Shown here: piece after piece, positions 41,601 to 55,100 of the stretch | Position numbering within the stretch: position 1 is the first letter of the stretch | Layout: each line of letters begins with the position of its first letter | Origin: Hermodice carunculata | Lineage: Eukaryota; Annelida; Polychaeta; Eunicida; Amphinomidae | DNA: 64,000 nt | Assembly: GCA_964020975.1 (NCBI GenBank) | Contig: OZ026613.1 | Location: 119,394,685-119,458,684 of the forward strand | Direction of reading: 5' to 3' | The notes under the pieces: model-generated | Seen by the model: only the letters and a program-made list of their open reading frames with translations | Told to the model about the DNA's origin: nothing | Database searches by the model: none | Translations under genes and position numbers: made by a program

Positions 41601-44600
41601 AACTGGATAGTTAGGTACAGATTTGTATTGGGCTTGAAAATCCAGTTTGACTCATGTCCACTGGATAGGGGCAGTTAAAAATCAACTGGTGTTGTTTCTA
41701 GGTAAATATTTATTTGCCATTAACCTGGTTGCTATGCTATGTACACTAATGTGTCAGTGGTTTGAGCTGTTGAAAATAGCATGGGCAAATGAGCTGCGAC
41801 AATACAAATTTAGCATTAGACAGAGCAAGTGCTCATTTACCAATGATATTAAGGCTGAATGACTCAATGGAACGAAGCTGGTGTATCCAATCTTCCTCTC
41901 TCTCTCTAGTTAAAGTACCTTACTTTGATTTAGACGGGGAGTCACTGTTGTGGTATCATTATACGAGCTAGAGCCAGTGGGTTATGGTATCAGTATACAT
42001 GCTACAGTCACTGGGTTATGGTATCATTATACATGCTACAGTCACTGGGTTATGGTATCATTATACATGCTACAGTCACTGGGGTATGGCATCATTATAC
42101 ATGCTACAGTCACTGTGTTATGGTATTATTATACATGCTACAGTCACTGGGTTATGGCATCATTATTCATGCTACAGTCACTGGGTTATGGCATCATTAT
42201 TCATGCTACAGTCACTGGGTTATGGCATCATTATACATGCTACAGTCACTGGGTTATGGTATCATTACACATGCTACAGTTACTGGGGTATGGTATCATT
42301 ATACATGCTACAGTCACTGGGTTATGGCATCATTATACATGCTACAGTCATTGGGTTATGGTATCATTATGCATGCTACAGTTACTGGGTTATGGTGTCA
42401 TTATACATGCTACAGTCACTGGGGTATGGCATCATTATACATGCTACAGTCACTGTGTTATGGTATTATTATACATGCTACAGTCACTGGGTTATGGCAT
42501 CATTATTCATGCTACAGTCACTGGGTTATGGCATCATTATTCATGCTACAGTCACTGGGTTATGGCATCATTATACATGCTACAGTCACTGGGTTATGGT
42601 ATCATTACACATGCTACAGTTACTGGGGTATGGTATCATTATACATGCTACAGTCACTGGGTTATGGCATCATTATACATGCTACAGTCATTGGGTTATG
42701 GTATCATTATGCATGCTACAGTTACTGGGTTATGGTGTCATTATACATGCTACAGTCACTGGGTTATGGTATCATTATACATGCTACAGTCACTGGGTTA
42801 TGGTATCATTATGCATGCTACAGTCACTGGGTTATGGTATCATTGTACATGCTACAGTCACTGGGTTATGGTATCATTATACATGCTACAGTCACTGGGT
42901 TATGGTATCATTATACATGCTACAGTCACGGGGTTATGGTATCATTGTGCAAGCTGTGTGAATTGGATTATGGCCTCATTATACATGGTATTTTCTACAG
43001 AGTATATTACTTTGTCCACTGGGTTAAACTATCATGTGTGCCTCTCACTGGATAATTATATATCATTAGTACAAAAATACTTTCCTGATAGTAATATAAG
43101 CGTGGCCCTTTTCACTTGTGTGTATTGTGGGTTAAATTTTGTAGCCATGAAATATTGCCAAATGTTTTTATTCGTGTGTCATATTGATGAGTTTACACTG
43201 TGGATATATTGACTTTCACGTTGACAGTGTGTGGAAGGTTTATATTGCCGACCTATGTTTCTTACAGCTACCACCCTCGTGACCCATCCATGAATTCAGA
43301 AACGTTCCATTACAAGCGGGGAGCCAACCAGACCTTCAGCCAGACCACGCACGTCATTGACCCCAGTCAGTTCCCAGAAGAAGAGGTCAGTTGGCTGTGT
43401 TGGAGGAAATTAGCACTGTATGATGCTGTTGTGGAGATAACATCTTGATGTATGATGCAGTGTTGTGGATCATATATTTCAATATGATGCAATGATGTAG
43501 ATAAGACGTTTATAGTTGCAATTTTGTAGATAAGAATGTATGTATGTTGCAGTATTATATAGGATATTTATGTGAGACTAACACTCCGCCCATCATAGAA
43601 CACTGAAATATTGTTGAAGTTTCTTCATATTTAATTTTTTGCCACTGATTTTGTCGCCACAACCTGCTTTTAAACTGGCACAAACAGAGAGTGGACAGAG
43701 TCAGGAACAGTCACTACAAATAAAAATAAGAAGGACCAAAATTCTCCTGTCAAGGTGGGGCTGAAGGAACTGAGCGTTACCAGCAGTACACTAACTGGAC
43801 TACATTGTCAGCCCCAGACCAGGCAGCTATGTGTTGTTGAGAATCACATGGTTTCAATGTGTGTATAGAGAAACAGACACTGACTAGAGACACTTTTTTA
43901 TGAACAAAGCACAGGTTAACCTTTTCCTATCAGAAAATGAGGGCCAATTTCTCTAGATAGAACACCTTTGAATGTAAAGGGTTGAGGATAGACAAGTGTG
44001 TGGTACACTGGACAAGTTTTTGAGGTACAGTTCATCATACCTGACCAGAAACTGATATTTGTATTAGGATAGATAGGACAAGTTACCATACACAGCTGTG
44101 AATGTAAAGGGTTAAGGATAGATAGCACAAGTTGGCCTACACAGCTGTGAATATATAGGGTTAAAGGTAGACAGGTGTGTGGTACACTGGACAAGTTTTG
44201 AGGTACAGTTCATCCTAGCTGACCTTTGTGTTTGCAGTGGCAGCATAATCCAGACAAGGATGTCATACCTGTCGTCATACAGTGTGTTGTGGAGGATGAA
44301 CGTAAGTACACTCAGCAAACACGCGCTCAACTTAAGTACACTCAGCAAACACGCTTGATGTAACGACACTCAGCAAACACATGCTCAACGTAAGTACACT
44401 CCGCAAACACAGGCTAGATGTAAGTACACTCGGCAAACACAGGCTAGATGTAAGTACACTCGGCAAACACAAGCTCAACGTAAATACACTCCGCAAACAC
44501 ACGCTCAACGTAAATACACTCCGCAAACACGCGCTCAACTTAAGTACACTCCGCAAACACACGCTCAATGTAAGTATACTCAGTAAACATATGCTCAATG

Positions 44601-47600
44601 TAAGTACACTCAGCAATCACACGCTCAATGTAAGTACACTCAGTAAACATATGCTCAACGTATGTACTTTCAGCAAACACACGCTCACCTGATGCTCACC
44701 GTAAGCTTATCCAAGCTCTTTTTGACATTCCAATCTCCTGCACTACTGGTGCAGTGGCACAAATTCAGGCAATCAGGACTGGGTTGCACCAAGATTGAAC
44801 AGCACGTTGAGACCAACCTAGACCCTTTGGATGATTTGTAAAATAATGAAATCAAATTGTGATACAGTATTCCCCCTCTTATAAGGCCACCCCAAATGCA
44901 GCCAAAAAGTGGCGTTCTAAGAGGTGTGACCTCTCTTGAGGGGGGAGAATATGATGGAAATACCATACTTTCTGCATAAGACTGCGGGCTGTCAAGAGGG
45001 GTGGTCTCTGGTGACAGGGCCTTATTAAAGGGGGACCACTGTATTCATAAAGAGTATTGGTGGACGTCATCAATAAATTTTTGACATTCAGTGAAGGAGT
45101 TATCAGTTACCGCTCTGATCATAAGCCAGTTAGCCAAATGCTAATGGTTGTTGAATTTGGCAAATCAAAATGTGTCAATGACTAAAATTTTTTAGGGCTT
45201 TTCAATATAAAATTACCCCCAGGTTGTAACACCAGTTTTTAAGGGGTACCACCTCCATACAAAAAAGATGTTTAAAAAACCCACAACCTATGAATTAATA
45301 TACCTCTCTGCCCTCCCCCCCCCCCCCCCCCGACCTATGGAGAAATATTGCATCCTTTCTCAAACATCAAAATGTTCTCAACATGGTGGCAAGACAGTGT
45401 CACAGTTCAAAAGTCTTCCAGTTCCAGTCATGCGCAATATTGTTAATCTTGACCTATTTCCTATTGCTTGTTTACAAGTATGATTGACATGCAGAAAGAT
45501 TTGAAAACAAAGGACAAAACATGTTGTAATGCATTCATTCACAATTGATTCAAGCAATGTAATAGATCTGGGTGCTGTATGTGAATTAAATGATGAAATT
45601 TACCCACACACTAGGGGATGGTGCAACATTATCATCATTCTTTAATTACTACTTAGGGTACTAAATTTCATGATCGCCCCTCCCTCCCTCCCCAATTTAC
45701 TACTTAAACTGATGATCTTCCAAGAAATTATACCAAAATAGCCAAAAATTTGGGTTACAAATGACCCTCATTTTCCATTATCTGTAGAAGTGTACAGGTC
45801 CATTTACCCCGAGCACTGAAAGTACTTATTTGGAAATTATTAAAATGTTGAACCATCCCCTAGAATTTTACAACCAAGGAAATTCAAATTGCTATACACA
45901 CTCCCACTGCCAAAAATTGAAATGGATTACACCCATCTACAGCCATCACCAATGTTTAAAATAATTCAGCTGCATTCCCCCTCCTCAAGCCGCATTGATT
46001 CCGGGTCACAATAAGACATGTACATCTAAGAAAGATCTGTAAATACAAGTGAAGAGGAAATGGCGTTGAGTATGTTTAAAGGTTGAGATCAGAGCCAGAG
46101 TCTATGATGTAAATCTATGGGAAAATAAGAGGTGTCATTTTTTTCCCCACAGCTACCTAGTGGCAAATAGCATAGTTAACCACACCAGGAGTAAACCCTA
46201 AGATGAGGAACAAGAAACATCAATACTGGAATAGGAGCAAACACAGATTGTGTATTGTGTGATTGACAAACAAGTTTGACATTTCTCATTACAGGGTTCA
46301 CACAGGTCCTTGAAGTGCTTGAAAGTACTTGAATTTGCTACATTCATTTTCAAGGCCTTGAAAACCTTGAAAATCCAAACTTTTGGACAAAGGTCCCGGA
46401 AAAGTCCTTGAATTTTATTTTTAAGCATCGCCCAATGAGGCAAGTTGCCAAGGAATATGAATATTTTCCACAAATTTAGCATTTATGAACTTGAATCACA
46501 TTAAGATGAACACATTCTGCTGTCATTTTCCTTTGAAGTGGCTGGCAAATCCATTTGTCAAAATGTTACATTGCAAATTACAAAGTATCTTTTTGCTTTT
46601 AACCCCCTTTTAACCCATGTAGGTTTGACAGTTCTTAGCAAATCAGGCCTAACCAATTATCTGAGCCTTATTTACTTGTTTACTTCCGCACTTTACACGT
46701 GGGAAATGTATCACATCTCACGCTACATAGTGGAACGCATTATCAGGGGTTTAACTGACATCGTGTCTGAAGAGTTCCACAAGGAACGAAACCGGTCGCA
46801 CTAGTCCCTCAGGACCATACCCTTGCCATGTTTTAACTATATTATTTACATGTACAGCCTACTTTCAGGGACAAATACACTGTATCAAACATACAGGTAA
46901 CAAAGTACATCACCTTATCAGAAAAGAAACTCAACTGGGGCTTTCTGGTGAAAAATGTGCATGGGGATAGGTACATCTTCAGGTCTATTTTTACCCACAT
47001 GTAGTTATAGCAATTTTATAGACAAGATAGAGTCAATTTTAGGAATACAACCCATACTGGCTGTAGGCCTACAAAACTAACAGTGAACTCATAAAATAAT
47101 CCATATTGAATTTATCTTTAAAAGGGACTTTCAGTAATATGATCCACATATAGGCTTCTTTGTAAGTTTGTGGAAAGTCTACTGCCTATTTAAAAAATCG
47201 AGTCTGATTCATACGTGGTTGGAATAAATAATAAATGTGGAAAAAGATGCATTGGTCTTATAAGTAGAGGGTTGAAAAGTGATGATTTAAACAATTTGTC
47301 TGTTGTGTTCTATTGCTGGATCTGGTCCTTGAAAACTTGATTTAAGTGCTTGAAAAAGTCCTTGGAAGTCCTTAAATTTACTTTTCACGAACCTGTATGA
47401 ACCCTGTCATTAATTGTTAGCTGATTAGGTTTTGCCCAAGTGTAGCAGACATACATGTACCCCACTTATGATGAGTGTAGAATGTGTGAAATTAACTAGG
47501 GTAGAAAGTACTCGCATTGTGCGATCCCAGACGACATTCATCATTTTGGAATGCTTATAGAAGGTGTAAAGGACATGGACATTATGATATAGTAATTTGT

Positions 47601-49075
47601 TCATATGGAAAATGATCCTATTTATAAATTAATGTTATGCTGTTGCTACAAATGTTACAAGACATGCCATCAAGATTTTGATGAGAACGTGTTACAAACA
47701 AGTGATCTTATTGTTCATAAAAAGTGTGGTTGATTTGTGGTTTCAGCGGAGCATACAGGACACTCCCATGTCACGTTTGGCACTGTGGAGAAGGCGTCGG
47801 ATGGAGGATACGCCATGAAACCACTTAAACAGAAACAGTTGGTGGACGGCCTCTGCTACCTTCTGCAGGAGATCTATGGCATAGAAAACAAAACTGCAGA
47901 AAGGTCAAAGGTCAGTGTATAATACATAGAATGAACTTGTGATTGAACACCTCAATTGTGGAGGATATTGATGAGGATAATAAAAGCACTGTCACTCCCC
48001 TGCCTGCAGTGGTCAAAACTGGAGTAATATAAACACATTGTGCACTGGCCATGGCAGAAGCCAGTCCAGCCCCAATATCTATCAAAGGCTACTTCTGCAG
48101 CTGTTGGTTTGGCATATCTATTATACTCTCCTCTCGTCACTTTAATAAGGTAAAGTTTCTAGTTCACTTAGGGCCATGTTGTATTGGTTGCCTGGTAAAG
48201 AGTAATAATCAATGAACCCTCAAATTACCCCAAAGTTAATTAAATTATTATAGTTAGGTAATCCTTGGATTATATCTCTAATGGTAGGTTAACATGTAGC
48301 TTACATTTATTTTTATTAATCCTTCAATTATATCTATTGTGGTTAACCTTTGGATAATATTTGCCATTGTTAATCCTTGGATTTTATTAATAGTGGTTGG
48401 TTAGCCATTGGATTATATTCATCATGTTTAACACTTGGATTATATTAATTTTGGTTAATTAACCCTTTGATAAATTATATTTATTATTGTTAATTCTTAA
48501 CTAAAATTGGTTAACCATTGATTATATTTATCATGGTCAACCTTTGGATTATATTTTTTATGGTTGGTTAACTGTGGGACTGTATTTATAATTCTTTGTT
48601 AACCCTCGGATGGCAGTCAGGATCTTTGAGTCCTTGGATTGTGTATTATGTATGATGATCAATGCTCCTTTGGAAGAATATATTTACTATAATGAATAAC
48701 CCATGGATTGTATTGTCATGATTTGTTATGCAGAGATTTGATTGATTTTGATCAGCTAGAAAGATGTCAGTTATATATGATGATTGTAGAGAAGTGTTGT
48801 ATTTTGTGTCAGGTTCAAGAGGAGGACATTGATGACAGTGGTGCTGAGTGTGTCATCTGTATGTCTGACAAGAGAGACACCTTGATTCTTCCCTGCAGAC
48901 ATCTATGTTTGTGCAATGGCTGTGCAGACTCCTTGCGCTATCAAGCCAACAATTGCCCCATTTGTAGAGCACGCTTCCGGGCATTGCTTCAGGTGCGAGC
49001 CATGCAGCGCAAGGTGCCCAACACTATAGGAATTATCGGTGTACAGGTAAGCTCACCATCAATATCAAATTGGTA

Positions 49076-49126
<51 letters not shown>

Positions 49127-52100
49127 TTAATTTGATGGAGTATATTGGTAGGTTTTGACAGTATGTCAACATGTGTTGATGTAAAACTTGGTGGTTACAC
49201 AGAGGTTATTTCATTGGTTTTCCTGAAATCCAGTAAAATACACTCTTCAATGTACACTGCTGAAGTTCTACTTTCTGAGATGTGAACAAGTCAGCTTCCC
49301 TTTGAAGTTAGTATGTTCAGTAGTTGTGACCTGTGAGTTACTGTAAAGTATGTGTACATTGCAGGGAGACCCCGATGAGAACCCAGTCAGTCAAGAGGGG
49401 GTTCCAGCAGGGTATGAGGCAGTTTCCCTGATTGAAGCCCTCAATGGCCGTGCCAACCCCCCAGCAGTGCACCCTCTCCATGTGGCACCAGACGGTAGGT
49501 CACCCTTACCTTATTTGGTCTTATTTATGTTTTGACCACGGAACAGCTATGTCTTGAAACAAGAGCATTTGGTGGCTGAACACAGCATCGAATGACCCAT
49601 GGGACCGCTTCATGAATGTATTAGTCATTTACGATAAATTTGTAATTTTGTTTTATTCTGATTTTTATTTTCATAACCAAGGAAACGAGATCAATGCTAA
49701 GGATAGGTGTCTGTATATTCCCCACTGTCTTGTGCCTAATTGATGTCAAACATAAGGTAGAGGTCTCTTATTGTTTTAAGGTCCCACTTTTCCTTTTTGT
49801 GCCCCATTTGAAGAAGCTTGCTCATGTCAGGAGGTTGGTAGAGAGACTGTGGTTTCCACGCCATAACTCAAGAAGTTTTTGAGAAAGGACTTTGATAGTG
49901 CCCAGGTACATACTCCAGTGTAAGGGCTAGATGAAGTGTGAAGGTGGTTGACCTTGACCCTATTTCCAACATCACAGAGGTACTGTAATAAATTTTGGTT
50001 TCTGCACACTAACTAGAAAAGTTTTCATGATAGGACCTGTATATTGCACAGGATTATATTCCTTATCCAGGGCTGGGTCAAGTTCAAAGATGGGCGACCT
50101 TGAGCTAAATTCAAAGGTTAAAAGGTCACTTTAGTGAACTTGGTGTCTGCATTGTAAGTCAGAAGTAAAGTTATGACTTCAGTATTGCTCATGGTTACTG
50201 TCCTCAATTTCGGCTTGGTCAGTTTAGAAGATAGATGACCTTGATGTAATTCCAAAGGTCACGAGGCCACTTGAGTCAATTTTGTTTCTGCATCCTAACT
50301 CAGAATTTAACTTAGGATATCGATATTGCATATGATAGTAGTCTTATATGAGGGCTTGATATAGTGAGAACATAGATAACCTTGACCCAATTCTCAAGGT
50401 CACCTTTGATTTGGTTATTTGATGCTACAGTGCTGTCCCTTTTACTCTCGGCACCCTGAATTAACATTGAATCAACAGTTGTACTGTATTCATCGTAATA
50501 AGCTCACAGTGCACTATAAAAAAGTTAAATCCACAAAAGCTGAAAAAAGGGTTGATTTTAAGTGTAATAATAAATTCTACCACTTTTTTGAAAACTATGG
50601 GATATTTTAGGGGTCCCCTCCTAACCTGGCTGGTGCCTTGGCGCCCTCTGTAGCACTTTTCTTTTTACATGTACATTAAATGTCCCCTTACCCAAGGGTG
50701 ATTGTGCTATAGCATGGTCTGCTCCATGCACCCCACCCTCAGGGTAAAAATGAGGGAGCGCTGTACTTACTTGGACAGAGTTTCTCCTCATGGTTGAGGC
50801 AGGTTGAGCCCAGAAGAGAAAAGTTTAATTTGAGAGTCGTGTGCATATGTCTCGGTAGCACACCTGGTGTGAAGTGTCATATTCACAATTAATGTTAATG
50901 TGAGTGGCATTCTGAACACTGCAACATTTCAATATGAACGTGTTAGAAGGAGATGTTGACCAGAACAGACAGGACGGGGGGGGGGGGGGGGGGGGGGAGA
51001 GGACATGTGACTGTAGGATAAACAAACTCTGCAGCAATGGCTGCCTTTACAGCAGACAAAGAAATTTGTAATTTGGAACCATGCAGTGCCTTCGAAGGAA
51101 GGAAAAGTTGACTAGGGTCTGTTACATATGGGAACAGTTTATAATTACTAGGGTCTGTTACATACAAGGATAGTTTATAATTACTAGGGTCTTTTACATA
51201 CAGGAACAGTTTACTAGGGTCTGTTCCATACAGGAACTGTTTACAAGTCTGTTACATACAGGAACTGTCTACTAGGGTCTGTTACAGGAACTGTTTACTA
51301 GGGTCTGTTCCATACAGGAACAGTTTACTAGGGTCTGTTCCATACAGGAACAGTTTACTAGGGTCTGTTCCATGCAGGAACTGTTTACTAGGGTCTGTTC
51401 CGTGCAGGAACAGTTTACTGGGGTTTGTTCCATACAGGAACTGTTTACAAGTCTGTTACATACAGGAACTGTCTACTAGGGTCTGTTACAGGAACTGTTT
51501 ACTAGGGTCTGTTCCATACAGGGACAGTTTACTAGGGTCTGTTCCATACAGGAACAGTTTACTAGGGTCTGTTCCATGCAGGAACTGTTTACTAGGGTCT
51601 GTTCCATGCAGGAACAGTTTACTGGGGTCTGTTCCATACAGGAACTGTTTATAATTACCAGGGTCTGTCACATACAGGAACAGTTCACTAGGGTCTGTTA
51701 CAGGAACAGTTTTCTAGGGTCTGTCACATATAGGAACAGTTTACTAGGATCTGTTACATGCAGGAACAGTTTACTAGGGTCTGTAACATATAGTTTGTTT
51801 ACCATTGTTGGGATGCATGAAACAGCACAGTGTATACTTAACAAGATTGTGTTTGGAATGTTACTAGTAAGATTATTTGAAAGAGATAGATGTAACACTT
51901 AGAGCTTTTCATTTTAAATCAGAAAGAACAAAACTCATTTTCTCTTTCTTCAGGAAAACTCAAATTTGACATTCAAAAATGCTTAATAGGAAAATTGATT
52001 AATAATCATGTTGAAATAAAACTTTTAAAAACAAAATGTGCGTGCATAATCAGTAAATGTGTGTCACGCGTTGTGATGGGTTGTCATGACCCGTCAGAAG

Positions 52101-55100
52101 TCGTGACTGTCCTGGATGTGTCATGTCAAATTGTTATGGGTGGCCTGTCATGACATTCACATGTTGTTACGGGTGGCCTGTCATGACATTCACAGGCTGT
52201 TATGGGTGGCCTGTCATGACATTCACATGTTGTTAAGGGTGGCCTGTCATGACATTCACATGTTGTTACGGGTGGCCTGTCATGACATTCACATGTTGTT
52301 ACGGGTGGCCTGTCATGACATTCACATATTGTTACGGGTGGCCTGTCATGACATTCACATGTTGATGGGTGGTCTGCTGTGACCTACTTCTGGTATTATT
52401 ATGACCAGGTGACAACTCGGAGCTGGACAAATTGTTGAGTGAGGGTAAGTGTGAGCACTGCGTGAGTCCTGCCTGCACCTACAATATGCCAGGCTTGCAG
52501 CACAAGTTTTTGCTTCTATCTTGGTCTTGATTTTCTGAATGGGACTTGGAGTGCAGCACATGTGGGTTACATGGGTCATCTTGTCAGCAAATACCTACAC
52601 ACACTCAAGACACGTGGTAGACTGTACAGTGTTCTCCCTTTTAAAAGGCACCCCTGATGAGAAGCCGCCCTCACACAGAGACCACTGCTTCGTACTGCAA
52701 GTGTGGTATTTAACTTGAGTACCTGTCAAGACAAGCCAGTGCTCTCATAAAGCCTCATTTCTGGTGCTTAGGGTTGGCCTGGTAGAAGGGGGACCACTGT
52801 ATGCCTGGCCTCTGGCCCAGAAGCTGGGCCGTGGGAGAGCTGGGCAATACCAGCTGTACAAGTTAGAGTGGCTTTTCCAGGTGTTGCTGCTATCCCCACC
52901 CCATCTCCTATTTGTGATAATCCTAATAACCCAGACAGCTCCAGTTTGACCACATGGTTGCATAGAAGTAGTCAAGTGCCAGATTTGTTTTTTAAAAACT
53001 GAAAATCATGCAAAATATAAAAATCAACCTTGCCATATGAACTAATTCAAAACAAATACATTCACTTTTCATGGTTAGGTTAATAGTGAACAAAAGCTGG
53101 CGGAATACAAATTAGGGGATACATACACACTATTATAAATGTATATTGGCCTGGAAGTTGTCAAGTTTTGTCCTGGCATTACCATTCAAATCAAACAACT
53201 GGCCAGTCGAAATAGCTGAATCAAGAACTAAAAGTAGACCAATTTGTTTTTGCATCTTGTTTATTTGCAGGTAAATTCAATCAAATTTGGAATGAAATGA
53301 AAAGGGCATGTGACTCTGTTCTTGTGGTGTTCATGGATCCAACACAACAGTTTTGTACACATGCATTTGACTTGCCCCAGTTTTAACCCTTAAAGTGCTA
53401 ATCACAGCTATAGTGATTCTCTCATTATCATCAAACATATAATGGTTAAAAGATTCAAATTCCTCATGAAGATACCTTTCATTTAAATACCAGCAAACCT
53501 AGTCTAAAGCAAAAAGTAGTCTTAGTCAACAGCTTTCTTCAGGGCACTTTGCACGCATTGCGCACATAGTGCCCCGAGGAAAGCTTTTGACTCTTAAATC
53601 AGCACTCTAAGGGTTAATTTTGAATGTGCACCATGGTCTGCAATATGTCTGGCTGTAAACTCAATTCCTACTTTAAAAAGGCCACAAGGTGGAATTAATG
53701 CATGATCATTTGAAACACTTAATATTTAGGTATTATTTTGTACATATGCACCATGTGCGTGTCCCAGACCCTTGGGTGCTTGAGAACCATTGTGCAAATC
53801 TTAAATCCTCAGATGCTCGAGGATCAGTGTGCATATACTAGATCCTCAGGTGCTTGAGAACCAGTGATTACATCGTAGACCCTCGGGTGCTTGAAGATCA
53901 ATGTCTATATCCTAGATCTGATCCAGTGCTTGACAATCATTGTGTATATCCTAGGGCCAATCTGGTGCTTGAGGATCAATGTGTATATCCTAGATGTGAT
54001 CCTCAATAAGTATATCCTAGACCCTCTGGTGCTTAAGGATCAATGTGTATGTCCTAGTCCCTCAGATGCTTGAGAATCAATGTCCCTCAGATGTTACAGG
54101 AGCAATTTGCATATTGTAGATCTGTGGGTGCCTGAGGATCAATGTGTATATCCTATATCCTCAGGTGCTTGAGGATCATGTGTATATCCTATATTGTGAG
54201 GTGCATGAGGATCAATGGGTATATCCTATATCCTCAGGTGCTGGAGGATCAATAAGCACATTGTGGCAAGGACAACTCAGTTTCTGCAGCCTTTATTGGA
54301 CATAGCTATGAAGATGGAAGAAAATATTCTATGTCATGATATTTATTAAAGAAGAAATTTGCATCATTTTATAAAAGTGCTTTTTTTTCTTTTTTAATTA
54401 GTTTTTGTACAGGTTCTTACTTGTGTGTGTACAAATTTGACAGTCACTCAAAATAGGGTCACATTTTGTTCCATATATATACAGTGTTATGTCAGGGCTA
54501 TGTTACCTTGGAAACTACAGATTCGATGCAGTTCTTAATTGATATCTGAAGTCTTGTGAACATACTCTTTGCATAGGTGAAGCAGAAACACTGGGACTAA
54601 GATGTGTATTTTAATTCCAGGTACAGTTCCATTACGGCCCCCTGTGGCTCAGGTAGCCACATCTCCGGAAGAAAGTCCAATAATGGAGAAACGGAAAACC
54701 AAAAGGTAAGGGACAGTGTAGTTAATGTGGTAACCAAACAGGATGGTGCTTTGGGTTGGCAGAAAGGTCCCTGGACAAGTCAAATACACAAGTTTGTATC
54801 TGTTGTTATGTTTGTATACACATGGCAGATGATACTGGGGGGTGTAGTAGAATAGTGTGTAATAATGTGGTAATATTCAGGGGCACATTATTAGTTGTCA
54901 GCTATGAATTGCTTTATAGAGTGAAAATTTAAGTCACAGACTGTAAATGATGAACAAAACAGGTATTCCAACCCCTAGGTCATACCTTTTATTTGAAAGC
55001 ATAAGTAACTAGCTTTGACGCGCCTTGTCATAAGCAGATAATGAGGCAGCATGATACATGTGAAGTGGAGTCAGATGCAAATCAATGGCAAGACGATTTG

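Larger units (their letters stand above)
44302..47746 (+). other. MGRN1: MGRN1/RNF157 intron 6, 3.4 kb
   Basis: The intron holds the donor-containing minisatellite, a TA-flanked MITE (44865-45041), a poly-C tract (about 45317-45331), a second MITE (45611-45863) and a 1.1 kb hAT-like element (46292-47406). 45870-46285 and 47413-47746 show nothing recognisable. Confidence 0.85.

Noticed and set aside
41950-43212. 420-codon open frame of repeated YMLQSLGYGIIIHATVTGLW-type sequence
   Set aside because: It is the translation of the 34 bp intron 4 minisatellite. All three forward frames are open for the same reason, and it lies between two proven exons.
46538-46804. 88-codon frame in the hAT-like element
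   Set aside because: No transposase motif or BED or dimerisation signature was recognised. Most likely chance.
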